NCBI RefSeq assembly: GCF_023264855.1
Contig: NZ_JAHFUW010000019.1
Span: 1 to 64,000 of the forward strand
From: Herbiconiux sp.
GTDB taxonomy: Bacteria > Actinomycetota > Actinomycetes > Actinomycetales > Microbacteriaceae
Direction of reading: 5' to 3'
DNA length: 64,000 bases
Shown here: positions 48,048 to 58,376 of the stretch, piece after piece
Layout of the letters: each line of letters starts with the position of its first letter
Position numbering within the stretch: the stretch's first letter is position 1
Translations under genes and position numbers: made by a program
Notes under the pieces: generated by a model
The model's database searches: none
What the model was told of the DNA's origin: nothing
Seen by the model: only the letters and a program-made list of their open reading frames with translations

Positions 48048-49369
48048 CAGGCGTCCTGCCCCACGGGCGTCGCATCCGTCGCCGCGCCCGGGCCCGAGTC
48101 AGATTCCGAGTCCGTCGATGACGCCGACGCCGACGCCACATGCAGGCTCGCCTCCCGCTGCCCCTCGCCGCCGATCGAGTCGGCCGAGCGCGTCAACCAC
48201 CCCTGCGTGTTCATGGTGAACAGCGCGAACAGCTTGATCGGCAGCGCCACCAGCATGGTGATCACGGCCACCAGCGGCAGGATCACGATGTCCTCGGGCC
48301 GCCGCCACAGATGCGAGATGCCCCGGATGCCCCGCCCCACCAGCACCCACAGCAGCGCCACCCCGAACGCCAGCAGCGGAAAAGGCGCGGTCAGCGCGTG
48401 GAACACGTACGCGATGGCGATGAACATGCTGATCGGCGTGAACAGGATCTGCATCACCGTGATCTGCGAGATGAACGGCACCCGGAAGATCCAGCCCCGC
48501 CGGATCGCGGTCAGATAGCACCGGTACGAGTTGCGGCTCCAGCGCACCCGCTGCTTCACGAACGCCTGGAACGTCTCGGGGAACATCGACAGCGCCCGCG
48601 CTGAATCCTGGTGCGTCACCCGGTACCCCTCCGAGAGCACCAGCCAGGTCAGCCGCCCGTCGTCGCCCGCCACGCACTCCTTGCCGAGGAAGATCTCGTG
48701 CTCGAGGTCGGGCAGCTTCGGCAGGATGATCTCGCGGCGGTACGCGCTCGTGCGACCCGAGGCGCAGATCACACCGCCGAAGCGCCCCATCGCCGGCGCG
48801 TAGTCGTAGTAGCGCTGGTCGATGATCCAGTCGGCCACGCGCCGCCACACACTGGTCTTCGGCAGGTAGACGTTCTGCCGCGTGCTCACGGCTCCCACGG
48901 CGGCATCCACGAAGGGCATCTGGATGGCGTCGTGCATCCCGTCCTCCCACGCGGTGTCGGAGTCGACCAGGATGACCAGCTCTGTGTCGGCGGCGCGGAT
49001 GCCCACGCCCAGTGCGCTGCGCTTCCCCCGGTGCTTGAACATGATCACGTCGACATCCGGATGCCCCAGCTCGCCGATCTTCCGCTCGGCCTCGGTGTCG
49101 GCCACGTCGAGCACGATCACGATGCGCGAGGGGCCCTGCCGCCGCCAGGTCTCCAGGCACCGCAGCAGCACCTCGGGATCTTCGCGGTAGGAGGGCACGA
49201 CCACGGTCGTCGTGGTGCGGTAGTCGTTCACCACCGGGCGGGTGGATGCCGAGATCACCTTGCGTACCAGCCAGAAGCTCCACGACACGATCCCGAACAC
49301 GCCGAAGGGCAGCAGCCAGAGGAGGGATCGGCCGAGGTCGTCGAGGAACGACGAAAGGTCGCTGGGCAT
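48047..49369 (-). CDS. family 2 glycosyltransferase, membrane polysaccharide-synthase-like
   Basis: VVVPSYREDPEVLLRCLETW, LVDSDTAWEDGM, KQRVRWSRNSYRCYL (QxxRW), multiple TM. Confidence 0.9.
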   Translation of the reverse strand: MPSDLSSFLDDLGRSLLWLLPFGVFGIVSWSFWLVRKVISASTRPVVNDYRTTTTVVVPSYREDPEVLLRCLETWRRQGPSRIVIVLDVADTEAERKIGELGHPDVDVIMFKHRGKRSALGVGIRAADTELVILVDSDTAWEDGMHDAIQMPFVDAAVGAVSTRQNVYLPKTSVWRRVADWIIDQRYYDYAPAMGRFGGVICASGRTSAYRREIILPKLPDLEHEIFLGKECVAGDDGRLTWLVLSEGYRVTHQDSARALSMFPETFQAFVKQRVRWSRNSYRCYLTAIRRGWIFRVPFISQITVMQILFTPISMFIAIAYVFHALTAPFPLLAFGVALLWVLVGRGIRGISHLWRRPEDIVILPLVAVITMLVALPIKLFALFTMNTQGWLTRSADSIGGEGQREASLHVASASASSTDSESDSGPGAATDATPVGQDA

Positions 49370-49553
49370 CGGGTTGCCGCCTGCCTTTCGAGCAGTGGAG
49401 TCGGGGGCGGTGCGGAAGGGTGGAGCGGGTGGGAACCGCTCAGGGCCGGGTGAGCCCTGATTCCGTTTTCAGCATAGAGACGGCCGCCCCTCCCGTGGGG
49501 CATCCGCGCACCCCCCGTTCAGGGCGCGGCCGGAGCTTTGTAGGCTTGGGGGT

Positions 49554-50594
49554 ATGACGACGCCCGGGCGATCGACCGCCCCCGGGGCGAGGCTGTTCGC
49601 TGTCGTCGCGGCATCCGTCGCCCTGGTGTTCGCCGTCTCCGGATGCTCGGCACCGTCGCTCGAGTCCCCCTCCTCCTCGGCCCTGCCGGATTCGTGCCCG
49701 GCCGGCGCCGCGGTGAGCACCTCCGACGGCCTGCAGAGCGCCCTCGACTCGGCCTCCGCGGGAGACGTGCTGGTGCTGTCCGACGGACGCTACGAGGGCA
49801 CCTTCACGATCCGTTCCCAGGGCTCCTCCGACGCGCCGATCACCCTCTGCGGTGGCGCTGCCGCCGTGCTCGACGGCGGCTCGGTCGACAGCGGCTACAC
49901 CCTGCACCTCGACGGCGCGTCGAACTGGAGGCTCGAGGGCTTCTCGGTCACCGGCGGCCAGAAGGGCGTGATGCTCGACGCCTCCTCGCACAATGAGCTG
50001 ACCGGGCTCGCCGTCTCCGCGGTCGGCGACGAGGGCATCCACCTGCGCACGGGCAGCAGCGACAACCTGCTCGCGGGCCTGACGGTCTCGAACACCGGCC
50101 TCCGCATGCCCGACTTCGGCGAGGGCGTGTACATCGGCAGCGCCGAGGGCAACTGGTGCGATCTCACCGCGTGCGCTCCGGATGCCAGCGACCGCAACCG
50201 CGTCGTAGGCGCCACGATCACCGCGACCACCGCCGAAGCGATCGACGTGAAAGAGGGCACGACCGGTGGCGAGCTCACCGGCAACACCCTCGACGGCTCC
50301 ACGATCACGGCGGCCGACTCGCTGATCGACGTCAAGGGCTCCGGCTGGCAGGTCACCGGCACCACCGGCACGGCTTCGCCCGGCGACGGCGCCCAGGTGC
50401 ACGTGATCGTCGAGGGCTCCGGATCGGCCAACGTCTTCTCCGGCAACACCTTCGCGGTCGCCGCCGACGGCTACGCCGTGCAGCTCGCCGGCGACGCCCG
50501 GACGGCCGGCAACGTGGTGTCGTGCGACAACGTCGCCACGGTCGACGGCGCAGCCGAGCCCGCGTTCGTGACGAACATCAGCTGCACCGGCTGA
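49554..50594 (+). CDS. beta-helix repeat lipoprotein
   Basis: Lipobox FAVSGCSA; GDVLVLSDGRYEGTFTIRSQGSSDAPITLCGG, GNTLDGSTIT... Confidence 0.86.
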   Translation: MTTPGRSTAPGARLFAVVAASVALVFAVSGCSAPSLESPSSSALPDSCPAGAAVSTSDGLQSALDSASAGDVLVLSDGRYEGTFTIRSQGSSDAPITLCGGAAAVLDGGSVDSGYTLHLDGASNWRLEGFSVTGGQKGVMLDASSHNELTGLAVSAVGDEGIHLRTGSSDNLLAGLTVSNTGLRMPDFGEGVYIGSAEGNWCDLTACAPDASDRNRVVGATITATTAEAIDVKEGTTGGELTGNTLDGSTITAADSLIDVKGSGWQVTGTTGTASPGDGAQVHVIVEGSGSANVFSGNTFAVAADGYAVQLAGDARTAGNVVSCDNVATVDGAAEPAFVTNISCTG

Positions 50595-50627
50595 CAGGCT
50601 CTCCCGTCGCGCGCTAACCTCGGCTGC

Positions 50628-51071
50628 ATGAGCGACTTCAACACCATGATCATCGAGCAGTTCCGGGCGAACGGCGGCTACGTCGAGGCGAACGGCTTCG
50701 GCTCGCGCCTGCTCCTCGTGCACTCGATCGGTGCCAAGTCGGGCCAGGCCCGGATCAGCCCGCTGATGGCCCTGGCGCAAGACGACGGATCGTGGCTGAT
50801 CGCCGCGTCGAAGGCCGGCGCCCCCGACAACCCGGCCTGGTACGCGAACCTGCTCGCGCATCCGGAGACCGACGTCGAGGTGCCGACCGCCGTAGACGGA
50901 CCCGTGCCGGGAGGCGCCGTCGACACCGTCTCGGTGCGCGCCGTCTCGCTGCAGGGCTCGGCCCGCGATGCGGCCTGGGCGCAGTTCACCTCGGCGGCCC
51001 CCGGCTTCGCCGACTACCAGGAGCGCGCGGGCTCCCGGGTCATCCCGGTCGTGCAGCTGATCCGCCGCTGA
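50628..51071 (+). CDS. deazaflavin-dependent nitroreductase family protein
   Basis: LLLVHSIGAKSGQARISPLMALAQDDGSWLIAASKAGAPDNPAWYANLLAHPETDVEV. Confidence 0.92.
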   Translation: MSDFNTMIIEQFRANGGYVEANGFGSRLLLVHSIGAKSGQARISPLMALAQDDGSWLIAASKAGAPDNPAWYANLLAHPETDVEVPTAVDGPVPGGAVDTVSVRAVSLQGSARDAAWAQFTSAAPGFADYQERAGSRVIPVVQLIRR

Positions 51072-51106
51072 CGGCTCGTCGACACGGAATCGCCCGTTAA
51101 ACGTTG

Positions 51107-51132
51107 GTGGAGAGGGCCGAAGCCCTCCCCAC
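51107..51132. terminator. putative terminator hairpin between convergent genes
   Basis: GTGGAGAGGGCCGAAGCCCTCCCCAC. Confidence 0.5.
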
Positions 51133-51167
51133 GCAGAATCCTAGCAAGTCGCGCGCGTGTGCGCCAA

Positions 51168-51452
51168 TCAGCGCGTCAGCAGCCCGGCCCGCTCCGGATG
51201 ATCGTCGAACCACTTGCCGACGTACCAGCACATCGGCACGACCCGGTAGGGCGTCGTGCTCTCCACGTCGTCGACGGCGAAGGCCACGATCTCGCCCGCG
51301 TAGCCGTGCCCGCGCTGCCTGGGATCGGTGAAGGTGTGCGTGAACGAGATGGCGTTCTCGTTCTGCACGTAGTCGACCGCACTCACGAGAGCGCCGTCGA
51401 CCCGGAGGCTGTACCGACGCGCATCCGCGTCGTGGGTGAATTCGCGTGCCAT
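51168..51452 (-). CDS. small GNAT-like N-acetyltransferase
   Basis: ISFTHTFTDPRQRGHGYAGEIVAFAVDDV...VVPMCWYVGKWFDDHPE. Confidence 0.88.
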   Translation of the reverse strand: MAREFTHDADARRYSLRVDGALVSAVDYVQNENAISFTHTFTDPRQRGHGYAGEIVAFAVDDVESTTPYRVVPMCWYVGKWFDDHPERAGLLTR

Positions 51453-51634
51453 GCTCCGACCCTACGCCCGCGTCAGCCCGCCAGCACCTCGTCGCGCCAG
51501 CGAACCGACCTCCCCGGCCGGGCAGAAGACACACCCCTCATTGCGGGCGATCCCGGCGCGTTCTAAGCTGATTGTCAGACAGTCCGATCACCGTACGGCA
51601 TGGTCGGCGCGATGTCTCGAACAGCGAGGTTCAC

Positions 51635-52843
51635 ATGAATTCAGCCCACGTGATCGTGGTGGGGGCCGGCCCCGTCGGTCTGCTGTCGGCGCTGGCGCTC
51701 GCGCGCCACGGCATCGAGGTGACCGTGCTCGAGCGCGACACGCGCCTCAACGACTCCCCCCGGGCGGCCGTCTATCACTGGTGTGTGCTGGAGGTGCTGG
51801 AGAAGTTCGGGGTGCGCGAAGACGCCGAGGCGGAGGGCGTGATCGTGCGCGGCAACACCTTCCACCGGCTCTCCACCGGCGAGAGCGTGCAGATCAGCCA
51901 GACCGCCATCGAGGGCGTGGTGCCCTACCCCTACAACCTCAACCTCGGGCAGGACAGGCTCGGCCAGATCTGTCTCGACCACCTCTCCCGCCTGCCGAAC
52001 GCGACCGTGCGCTGGGGCGACGGCGTCGCCGCCGTGAGTCAGGATGCCGGCGGCCCGGGTGAGGACGGGGCATCCGGCGGCGTCACCGTCACCCTCGATT
52101 CCGGTGCCACGCTGGCGGCCGACTGGCTCATCGGCGCCGACGGCGGTCGCAGCGCCGTGCGCAAGGCCCTCGGGCTCGATTTCCCTGGCCTGACGTGGGA
52201 CGACCGCTTCGTCGCCACGAACATCCGCTTCGATTTCGAGGCCTACGGCTACGGCCGGGCGAACATGGTGATGGATGCGGACCTCGGCTGCATCGTGGCC
52301 CTGCTCGACCGGGAGGGCCTCTGGCGCGTCACCTTCGCCGAGAGCGACGACCTGCCCGAGGCCGCCATCCCCGACCGCATCGATGCCTTCATGAAGGCCT
52401 TCCTGCCCGGCGACAAGCAGTACGAACTGGTGCAGTTCTCGCCGTACCACATGCACCAGCGGTCGGCCGAGAGCTATCGCGTGGGCCGGGTGCTGCTGGC
52501 CGGCGATGCCGCGCACCTCACCAACCCCACCGGGGCGATGGGCCTCACCAGCGGCGTCTTCGACGTGGAACTGCTGGTCGACCGCCTCCTCGCGGTGATC
52601 GCCGGAGAGGCCGACGATGCGGCCCTCGACGACTACGCCGACCGTCGCCGCACCGCCTTCCTCGACAACGCCTCACCCACCGCGACCCGCTTCAAGAACC
52701 TGGTCTACGGCGGCGTGCAGGCCGACATCGACGAGGCCTTCGAGCTCTACCAGCGGGTCGAGCGAGACCCCGAGGCCTCCCGCGACTTCTTCCTGGGAGT
52801 GCAGTCCCTGCGCGAGCCCGAGTTCCGAGGCGTTCCCCTGTAG
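51635..52843 (+). CDS. FAD-dependent monooxygenase (aromatic hydroxylase type)
   Basis: VIVVGAGPVGLLSALALARHGIEVTVLERD; GRVLLAGDAAHLTNPTGAMGLTSGVFDVELL. Confidence 0.93.
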   Translation: MNSAHVIVVGAGPVGLLSALALARHGIEVTVLERDTRLNDSPRAAVYHWCVLEVLEKFGVREDAEAEGVIVRGNTFHRLSTGESVQISQTAIEGVVPYPYNLNLGQDRLGQICLDHLSRLPNATVRWGDGVAAVSQDAGGPGEDGASGGVTVTLDSGATLAADWLIGADGGRSAVRKALGLDFPGLTWDDRFVATNIRFDFEAYGYGRANMVMDADLGCIVALLDREGLWRVTFAESDDLPEAAIPDRIDAFMKAFLPGDKQYELVQFSPYHMHQRSAESYRVGRVLLAGDAAHLTNPTGAMGLTSGVFDVELLVDRLLAVIAGEADDAALDDYADRRRTAFLDNASPTATRFKNLVYGGVQADIDEAFELYQRVERDPEASRDFFLGVQSLREPEFRGVPL

Positions 52844-52855
52844 CCCGCCTCCGCC

Positions 52856-53092
52856 CTACTCGTCGGTGGTCTGTGCCTCAGCCGCGGCACGCTTCTGCGC
52901 CTTGTACCTCTTCCGAGCCTCCCACGCTTGTGCGATGCCGAGACACACCCAGCCGAAAGGCAGGAGCCACCGCCACCCCGCCTCGTCCGGGTCTCTGAGC
53001 ATCAGAGCCGCGCTCATCCCCGCCATGACGAAGAAGCCGACCGAGATCGAGGCCACTGCCTTCCAGCTCAACCCACCCCGCGGAACAACCAT
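52856..53092 (-). CDS. small hypothetical membrane protein
   Basis: MVVPRGGLSWKAVASISVGFFVMAGMSAALMLRD...; start inferred. Confidence 0.6.
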   Translation of the reverse strand: MVVPRGGLSWKAVASISVGFFVMAGMSAALMLRDPDEAGWRWLLPFGWVCLGIAQAWEARKRYKAQKRAAAEAQTTDE

Positions 53093-53422
53093 CCGATCCC
53101 CCAATCGGCAGCAACCATACTCGTCCTGGCATGACCCCGCCCAGCTCGCCTGGTCAGCCGCACGACGGATGGAGAGACAGCTCACCCCCAGAGGTGCCAC
53201 CTCGACGCCAAAGCCAGCCCGGCCACGAGAACGAACACCAACCCCGCGATCCAGCCCAGAGCGACCCGCGAGCCCCGGTTCACCGGGGATCCTTGTTCGT
53301 GCGCCGCAGCACGTTGACTCCGACCTGATCCCCCATACGCACCGACAGTACGCCGAACCGCCGGCCCACAGAACTCGCGCCGATCATGGCACGAGATCGC
53401 CGGGAGCGCGGTAACACCTCGG

Positions 53423-53494
53423 TGCCCCTGGAGGGACTCGAACCCCCAACCTGCTCCTTAGGACGGAGTCGCTCTTCCATTGAGCTACAGAGGC
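53423..53494 (-). tRNA. tRNA-Arg (CCT)
   Basis: GCCTCTGTAGCTCAATGGAAGAGCGACTCCGTCCTAAGGAGCAGGTTGGGGGTTCGAGTCCCTCCAGGGGCA. Confidence 0.94.
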
Positions 53495-53542
53495 TGACCC
53501 GCCCAGTTTAGCGGGCCGGCCGCAAGCGCAGCGCGGTGCGCG

Positions 53543-54043
53543 CTACGCGGCCGCCTCGAGGAAGGTCTCCCATTGCGGCTCGGCGCGCTCGGCGCCCTTG
53601 ATGCTCCAGCCGGCCTGGTGCGGCATCCGGGGCGAGGTGCGCAGCGACCAGCCCATCTCGGCGGGCGTGCGATCGCTCTTGATGTTGTTGCAGCGCAGGC
53701 AGCAGGCCACGAGGTTCTCCCAGGTGTCCTGGCCGCCACGCGACCGCGGCTGGATGTGGTCGATCGTCGTCGCCGATCCGCCGCAGTAGCCGCAGCGCTG
53801 GTTGTCGCGGCGCAGCACGCCCCGGCGCGACACCGGCATCATCCGGTTCAGCGGCACCCGCACGTACCGGGTGAGCAGGATGACCGCCGGGCGATCGTAG
53901 GCGTCGCCCGTGGTGCCGAAGACAGGATGCTCTTCATCCCGGGCCAGCACCCGCGCCTTCTCGTTCATCACCAGCACGAGCGCCCGCTTGAACGAGACGA
54001 CTCCGAGCGGTTCATATCCTGCGTTGAGGACCAGTGTTCGCAT
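53543..54043 (-). CDS. HNH endonuclease family protein
   Basis: RDNQRCGYCGGSATTIDHIQPRSRGGQDTWENLVACCLRCNNIKSDRTPAEMGW. Confidence 0.93.
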   Translation of the reverse strand: MRTLVLNAGYEPLGVVSFKRALVLVMNEKARVLARDEEHPVFGTTGDAYDRPAVILLTRYVRVPLNRMMPVSRRGVLRRDNQRCGYCGGSATTIDHIQPRSRGGQDTWENLVACCLRCNNIKSDRTPAEMGWSLRTSPRMPHQAGWSIKGAERAEPQWETFLEAAA

Positions 54044-54129
54044 GCTCTCCCTTTCGGACAGACCTGGACGGCTTCCAGGCGTTCGATGTTTCACAAGCCG
54101 GCATCGGGACGCGAAGACGCGCGGACAAC

Positions 54130-54300
54130 AAAAAAGGCGCCGTCACAATGACAGCGCCTTGCTCAGCAGAACCGATATGCGGTCCTGACTCAGTCCACTC
54201 GTGTGCCTGCGCACGAGCAGCAGGAGACGACCCGTGGGGCGGATGCTCCTACCGTGCGACATCAGGCTCTCCAGATCTCGAGGACGATCAGAGCTTCAGA
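54130..54300 (-). ncRNA. candidate small RNA or leader ending at an intrinsic terminator
   Basis: Non-coding stretch between two minus-strand terminators, internal CTCGTG...CACGAG hairpin; start not defined. Confidence 0.3.
54134..54160 (-). terminator. intrinsic terminator
   Basis: minus strand AAGGCGCTGTCATTGTGACGGCGCCTTTTTTGTTG. Confidence 0.8.
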
Positions 54301-54309
54301 GTACGACAG

Positions 54310-54343
54310 AAAAGGCGTACCACATATCTGTGGCACGCCTTTT
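54310..54343 (-). terminator. intrinsic terminator downstream of NlpC/P60 gene
   Basis: AAAAGGCGTACCACATATCTGTGGCACGCCTTTT. Confidence 0.8.
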
Positions 54344-54381
54344 CGCGTCTCGGTAACGAAGTGTTTACACGCCTCGAGTGG

Positions 54382-55380
54382 CTACGCCACGATCCGAACG
54401 AAGTAGTAGCTCCCCCACACCGGGCGGTGCTCGACGAAGCGGCCCCAGTCGGGCGAGTCGATCATCGTGCCGTCGCCGGCGTAGATGCCCACGTGGCCGA
54501 TCGGGTAGATCATGAGGTCGCCGGCCTGCGCGTCTTCCGGAGCGATCGGGATGCCCATGGCCGCCTGGTTGCTCACCGTGCGCGGAAGGTAGATGCCGAA
54601 GGCGCCGAACACGTACTGGGTGAGGCCGTCGCAACCGAAGCTGGTGTCGGGGCTCGCACCGCTGCCGTAGGGCACCACGCCGACGAACTGCTCGGCGAAG
54701 GCGACGAGCGCCGCTCCGCTGTAGGAGCCCGACGGAGGGTTGACCGTGAACGCGCCGTTGTTCGAGGCGCCGGTGGTCTTGGCGGTGGCGGCAGCCGCCT
54801 CGGCCGCCGCAGCGGCCTCGGTGGCGCGCACGGCCGCGGCAGCGGCCTCACGGGTCGCGGCGAGCTGCTCGGTCGTGGGGGCCACGTAGTTGTCGCGGCT
54901 CACGGCCAGCGCGGCCGACGCATCCGGAACCACCAAGGTCTGGTTGCCGCTGAGCGCCGCATCCGTCGCCACACCGTTGTCGAAGTTGCCGCCGCCGCCG
55001 AAGGCGTAGGCCGGGAGGGCCATGGTGGCGATCAGGGCCGCGGCGAAGGTCATCACGACAACGCTGACGGCGCCCTTCTTGGTGGGCTTCTTCAAACGAG
55101 GCAGGCGGATGCTCGGGCCCACCTTGCGGGGCTCGGCCACAGCGACAGCCGTCGTCGGCTTCGCGGCGGGAGGCGCGACCACGGGGCGCACCACCATTGC
55201 GGAACCGGCAGCCGCCGAAGCCGCGCCGGCAGCACGCGATTCGAGTTCACGACGCTCGCGACGACTGCCCGGTTGAGCGGATGCTGCGGTGGGAAGTGTC
55301 TCGGGTGTGTTCGGGTCTTCGGGGTTTCGCCCGGCTTCGGGCGACTCTCCATATGGGGCCAAAATGCAATCCTCCGGCAC
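54382..55380 (-). CDS. NlpC/P60 (C40) peptidoglycan hydrolase
   Basis: VVPYGSGASPDTSFGCDGLTQYVFGAFGIYLPRTVSNQAAMG...AGDLMIYPIGHVGIYAGDGTMIDSP. Confidence 0.92.
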   Translation of the reverse strand: MPEDCILAPYGESPEAGRNPEDPNTPETLPTAASAQPGSRRERRELESRAAGAASAAAGSAMVVRPVVAPPAAKPTTAVAVAEPRKVGPSIRLPRLKKPTKKGAVSVVVMTFAAALIATMALPAYAFGGGGNFDNGVATDAALSGNQTLVVPDASAALAVSRDNYVAPTTEQLAATREAAAAAVRATEAAAAAEAAAATAKTTGASNNGAFTVNPPSGSYSGAALVAFAEQFVGVVPYGSGASPDTSFGCDGLTQYVFGAFGIYLPRTVSNQAAMGIPIAPEDAQAGDLMIYPIGHVGIYAGDGTMIDSPDWGRFVEHRPVWGSYYFVRIVA

Positions 55381-55587
55381 CTCGCGCAGCTAGGGCACTG
55401 CTCCCGTCCACACGTTAAGGGCGTGTGTTTTCGGTGTCCAAGAGACGGGAAACGAGGTGTCTTGGCCCGGATCCACCCCCGTTAGGCGGGCGGTGGACTC
55501 GTTCGAGGATACGTGAGGCCCTCGCCTTTGTCACCTCGAAACCGACCCTTTTTAACAATTCGGTAACGCAAGGCGAAGGGGAAGGGC

Positions 55588-56280
55588 TCAGATCCCTACG
55601 AATATGTGGCTCGCGACCTCATTGGGCAGTTCGAGCCCGCCGTCGAAACCTTCGACCTCGACTAGAACGTAGGAGCCGACGGCCGAGAACGCGGCACTGT
55701 TGCCCGGCACCACGCCGGCCTGCTTCAGCTGCAGCAGGAGTTCGGGATCGACCTGAGCGGGCTCGCCGAGGCGGCGGATGGTCTTGGTCTGCTTGCCCAC
55801 GGCGCCGTGGACGAGCGTGACGATGTTCACCACGCCGCGCGTGAACGGCACCGCGGCGTCGTCGCCGAAGGCATCCAGGCCCGGGATCGGGTTGCCGTAG
55901 GGCGACTCCGTAGGGTGATCGAGCATGTCCAGGATGCGCAGCTCCACCTGCTCGCTCATCACGTGCTCCCAGCGGCAGGCCTCCTCGTGCACCAGCTCCC
56001 ACTCGAGGCCGATGACGTCGCTGAGCAGCCGCTCCGCGAGGCGGTGCTTGCGCATCACCGAGATGGCCTTCTTGCGGCCGGCCTCGGTGAGTTCGAGATG
56101 CCGATCGACCGAGACGACCACCAGACCGTCGCGCTCCATCCGTCCGACGGTCTGCGAGACGGTGGGGCCCGAGTGACCGAGGCGCTCTGAGATGCGGGCA
56201 CGCAGAGGGTTGATGTTCTCCTCCTCGAGCTCGAGGATCGTGCGGAGATACATCTCGGTCGTATCGATCAAATCTGCCAC
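55588..56280 (-). CDS. DtxR/IdeR-type metal-dependent transcriptional regulator
   Basis: LIDTTEMYLRTILELEEENINPLRARISERLGHSGPTVSQTVGRMERDGLV; GTG start. Confidence 0.95.
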   Translation of the reverse strand: MADLIDTTEMYLRTILELEEENINPLRARISERLGHSGPTVSQTVGRMERDGLVVVSVDRHLELTEAGRKKAISVMRKHRLAERLLSDVIGLEWELVHEEACRWEHVMSEQVELRILDMLDHPTESPYGNPIPGLDAFGDDAAVPFTRGVVNIVTLVHGAVGKQTKTIRRLGEPAQVDPELLLQLKQAGVVPGNSAAFSAVGSYVLVEVEGFDGGLELPNEVASHIFVGI

Positions 56281-56294
56281 TGCATACTCCTAGG

Positions 56295-56313
56295 CCTTGT
56301 GAGGCGTACCTAA
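56295..56313. promoter_or_regulatory. DtxR-box-like site
   Basis: TTAGGTACGCCTCACAAGG on minus strand, 12 of 19 positions to the TTAGGTTAGCCTAACCTAA consensus. Confidence 0.4.
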
Positions 56314-57489
<1,176 letters not shown>

Positions 57490-57515
57490 CCCGTCGGCCG
57501 CGATCGGCCGGAATC

Positions 57516-57573
57516 CTCCAAACGAAACGCCCACCGGCCTCCTAGACGGAGGTGGTGGGCGTTTCGTTTGGAG
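57516..57573. terminator. bidirectional palindromic terminator
   Basis: 20-bp perfect arms CTCCAAACGAAACGCCCACC / GGTGGGCGTTTCGTTTGGAG. Confidence 0.75.
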
Positions 57574-57584
57574 TACCCCAGGGG

Positions 57585-58376
57585 TCAGCGACCGGCGGAG
57601 TAGTCCTCGGCGTGCGGGTCGTCGTCCGTGCCGTCGGCGTAGAAGTCCTCGTCGTCCTGGTCCGTTTCTTCGTCATCGTCGGACTCATCGTCATCCGACT
57701 CATCGTCGTCGGACTCGTCGTCGTCGTCGGAGTCGTCTTCCGCGGCGGCCTCTTCGAGCTCGTCGTCGTCGGTGACGTGGTCGTCGATGTCGATGCCGTC
57801 GTCGAGGTCGAGACCGGTGTCGTCGTCGAGGTCGTCCTCGTCGTCGTGCTCCTCGTCGTCGTGGTCGTCATCGTCGTCGTCGTGGTCATCGTCGTCGCCC
57901 TCGGCGGACGCCGTGGCGGCGGCCAGCTCCTGGGCGAGCTGATACTCGGCCAGACGCTCCGACCAGGGCAGCCAGTCCGGCGCGATCAACGCGTTCTCGC
58001 CCGGCAGCATCTCCACCTCGAGCACCGAGGGCTCGGAGTCCTCGTCGATGCGTGCGAGGGTCACGGTCCAGTGCCATCCGGGGTAGCCGGGCAGCTTCGA
58101 CTCGAAGAACAGGCTCAGCACGTGGTCTTCAGCCGCCGACGACCCCACGATCGGCCCGATGTTCACCGAGGGGGTGATCTCCAGCAACGCCGCGCGAGCG
58201 AACTCCACGGAGCCCAGCAGCACCTCATCGGTCAGCGGCTCGCGCACCGGCTCGGCCTCCTCAGCCTCGATCTGCTCGGCCTCGATCTGCTCGGACTCCG
58301 GCTGCTCCGCCTCGAACTGCTCGGCCTCCGGCTGCTCCGCCTCGAACTGCTCGGGCACGACCTCGTCAGACGGCAC
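57585..58376 (-). CDS. DUF3027 protein with Glu/Gln repeat N-terminus and Asp-rich C-terminus
   Basis: SVEFARAALLEITPSVNIGPIVGSSAAEDHVLSLFFESKLPGYPGWHWTVTLAR. Confidence 0.85.
   Translation of the reverse strand: MPSDEVVPEQFEAEQPEAEQFEAEQPESEQIEAEQIEAEEAEPVREPLTDEVLLGSVEFARAALLEITPSVNIGPIVGSSAAEDHVLSLFFESKLPGYPGWHWTVTLARIDEDSEPSVLEVEMLPGENALIAPDWLPWSERLAEYQLAQELAAATASAEGDDDDHDDDDDDHDDEEHDDEDDLDDDTGLDLDDGIDIDDHVTDDDELEEAAAEDDSDDDDESDDDESDDDESDDDEETDQDDEDFYADGTDDDPHAEDYSAGR

Noticed and set aside
55381-55587. ydaO-type c-di-AMP riboswitch upstream of NlpC/P60
   Set aside because: The gene family and position fit, but I could not find the conserved core motifs by eye; an Infernal search with the ydaO model would decide
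57542-57889. Thr-rich minus-strand ORF (TTTTTMTTTTTRSTTT)
   Set aside because: Out-of-frame reading of the Asp-rich DUF3027 tail
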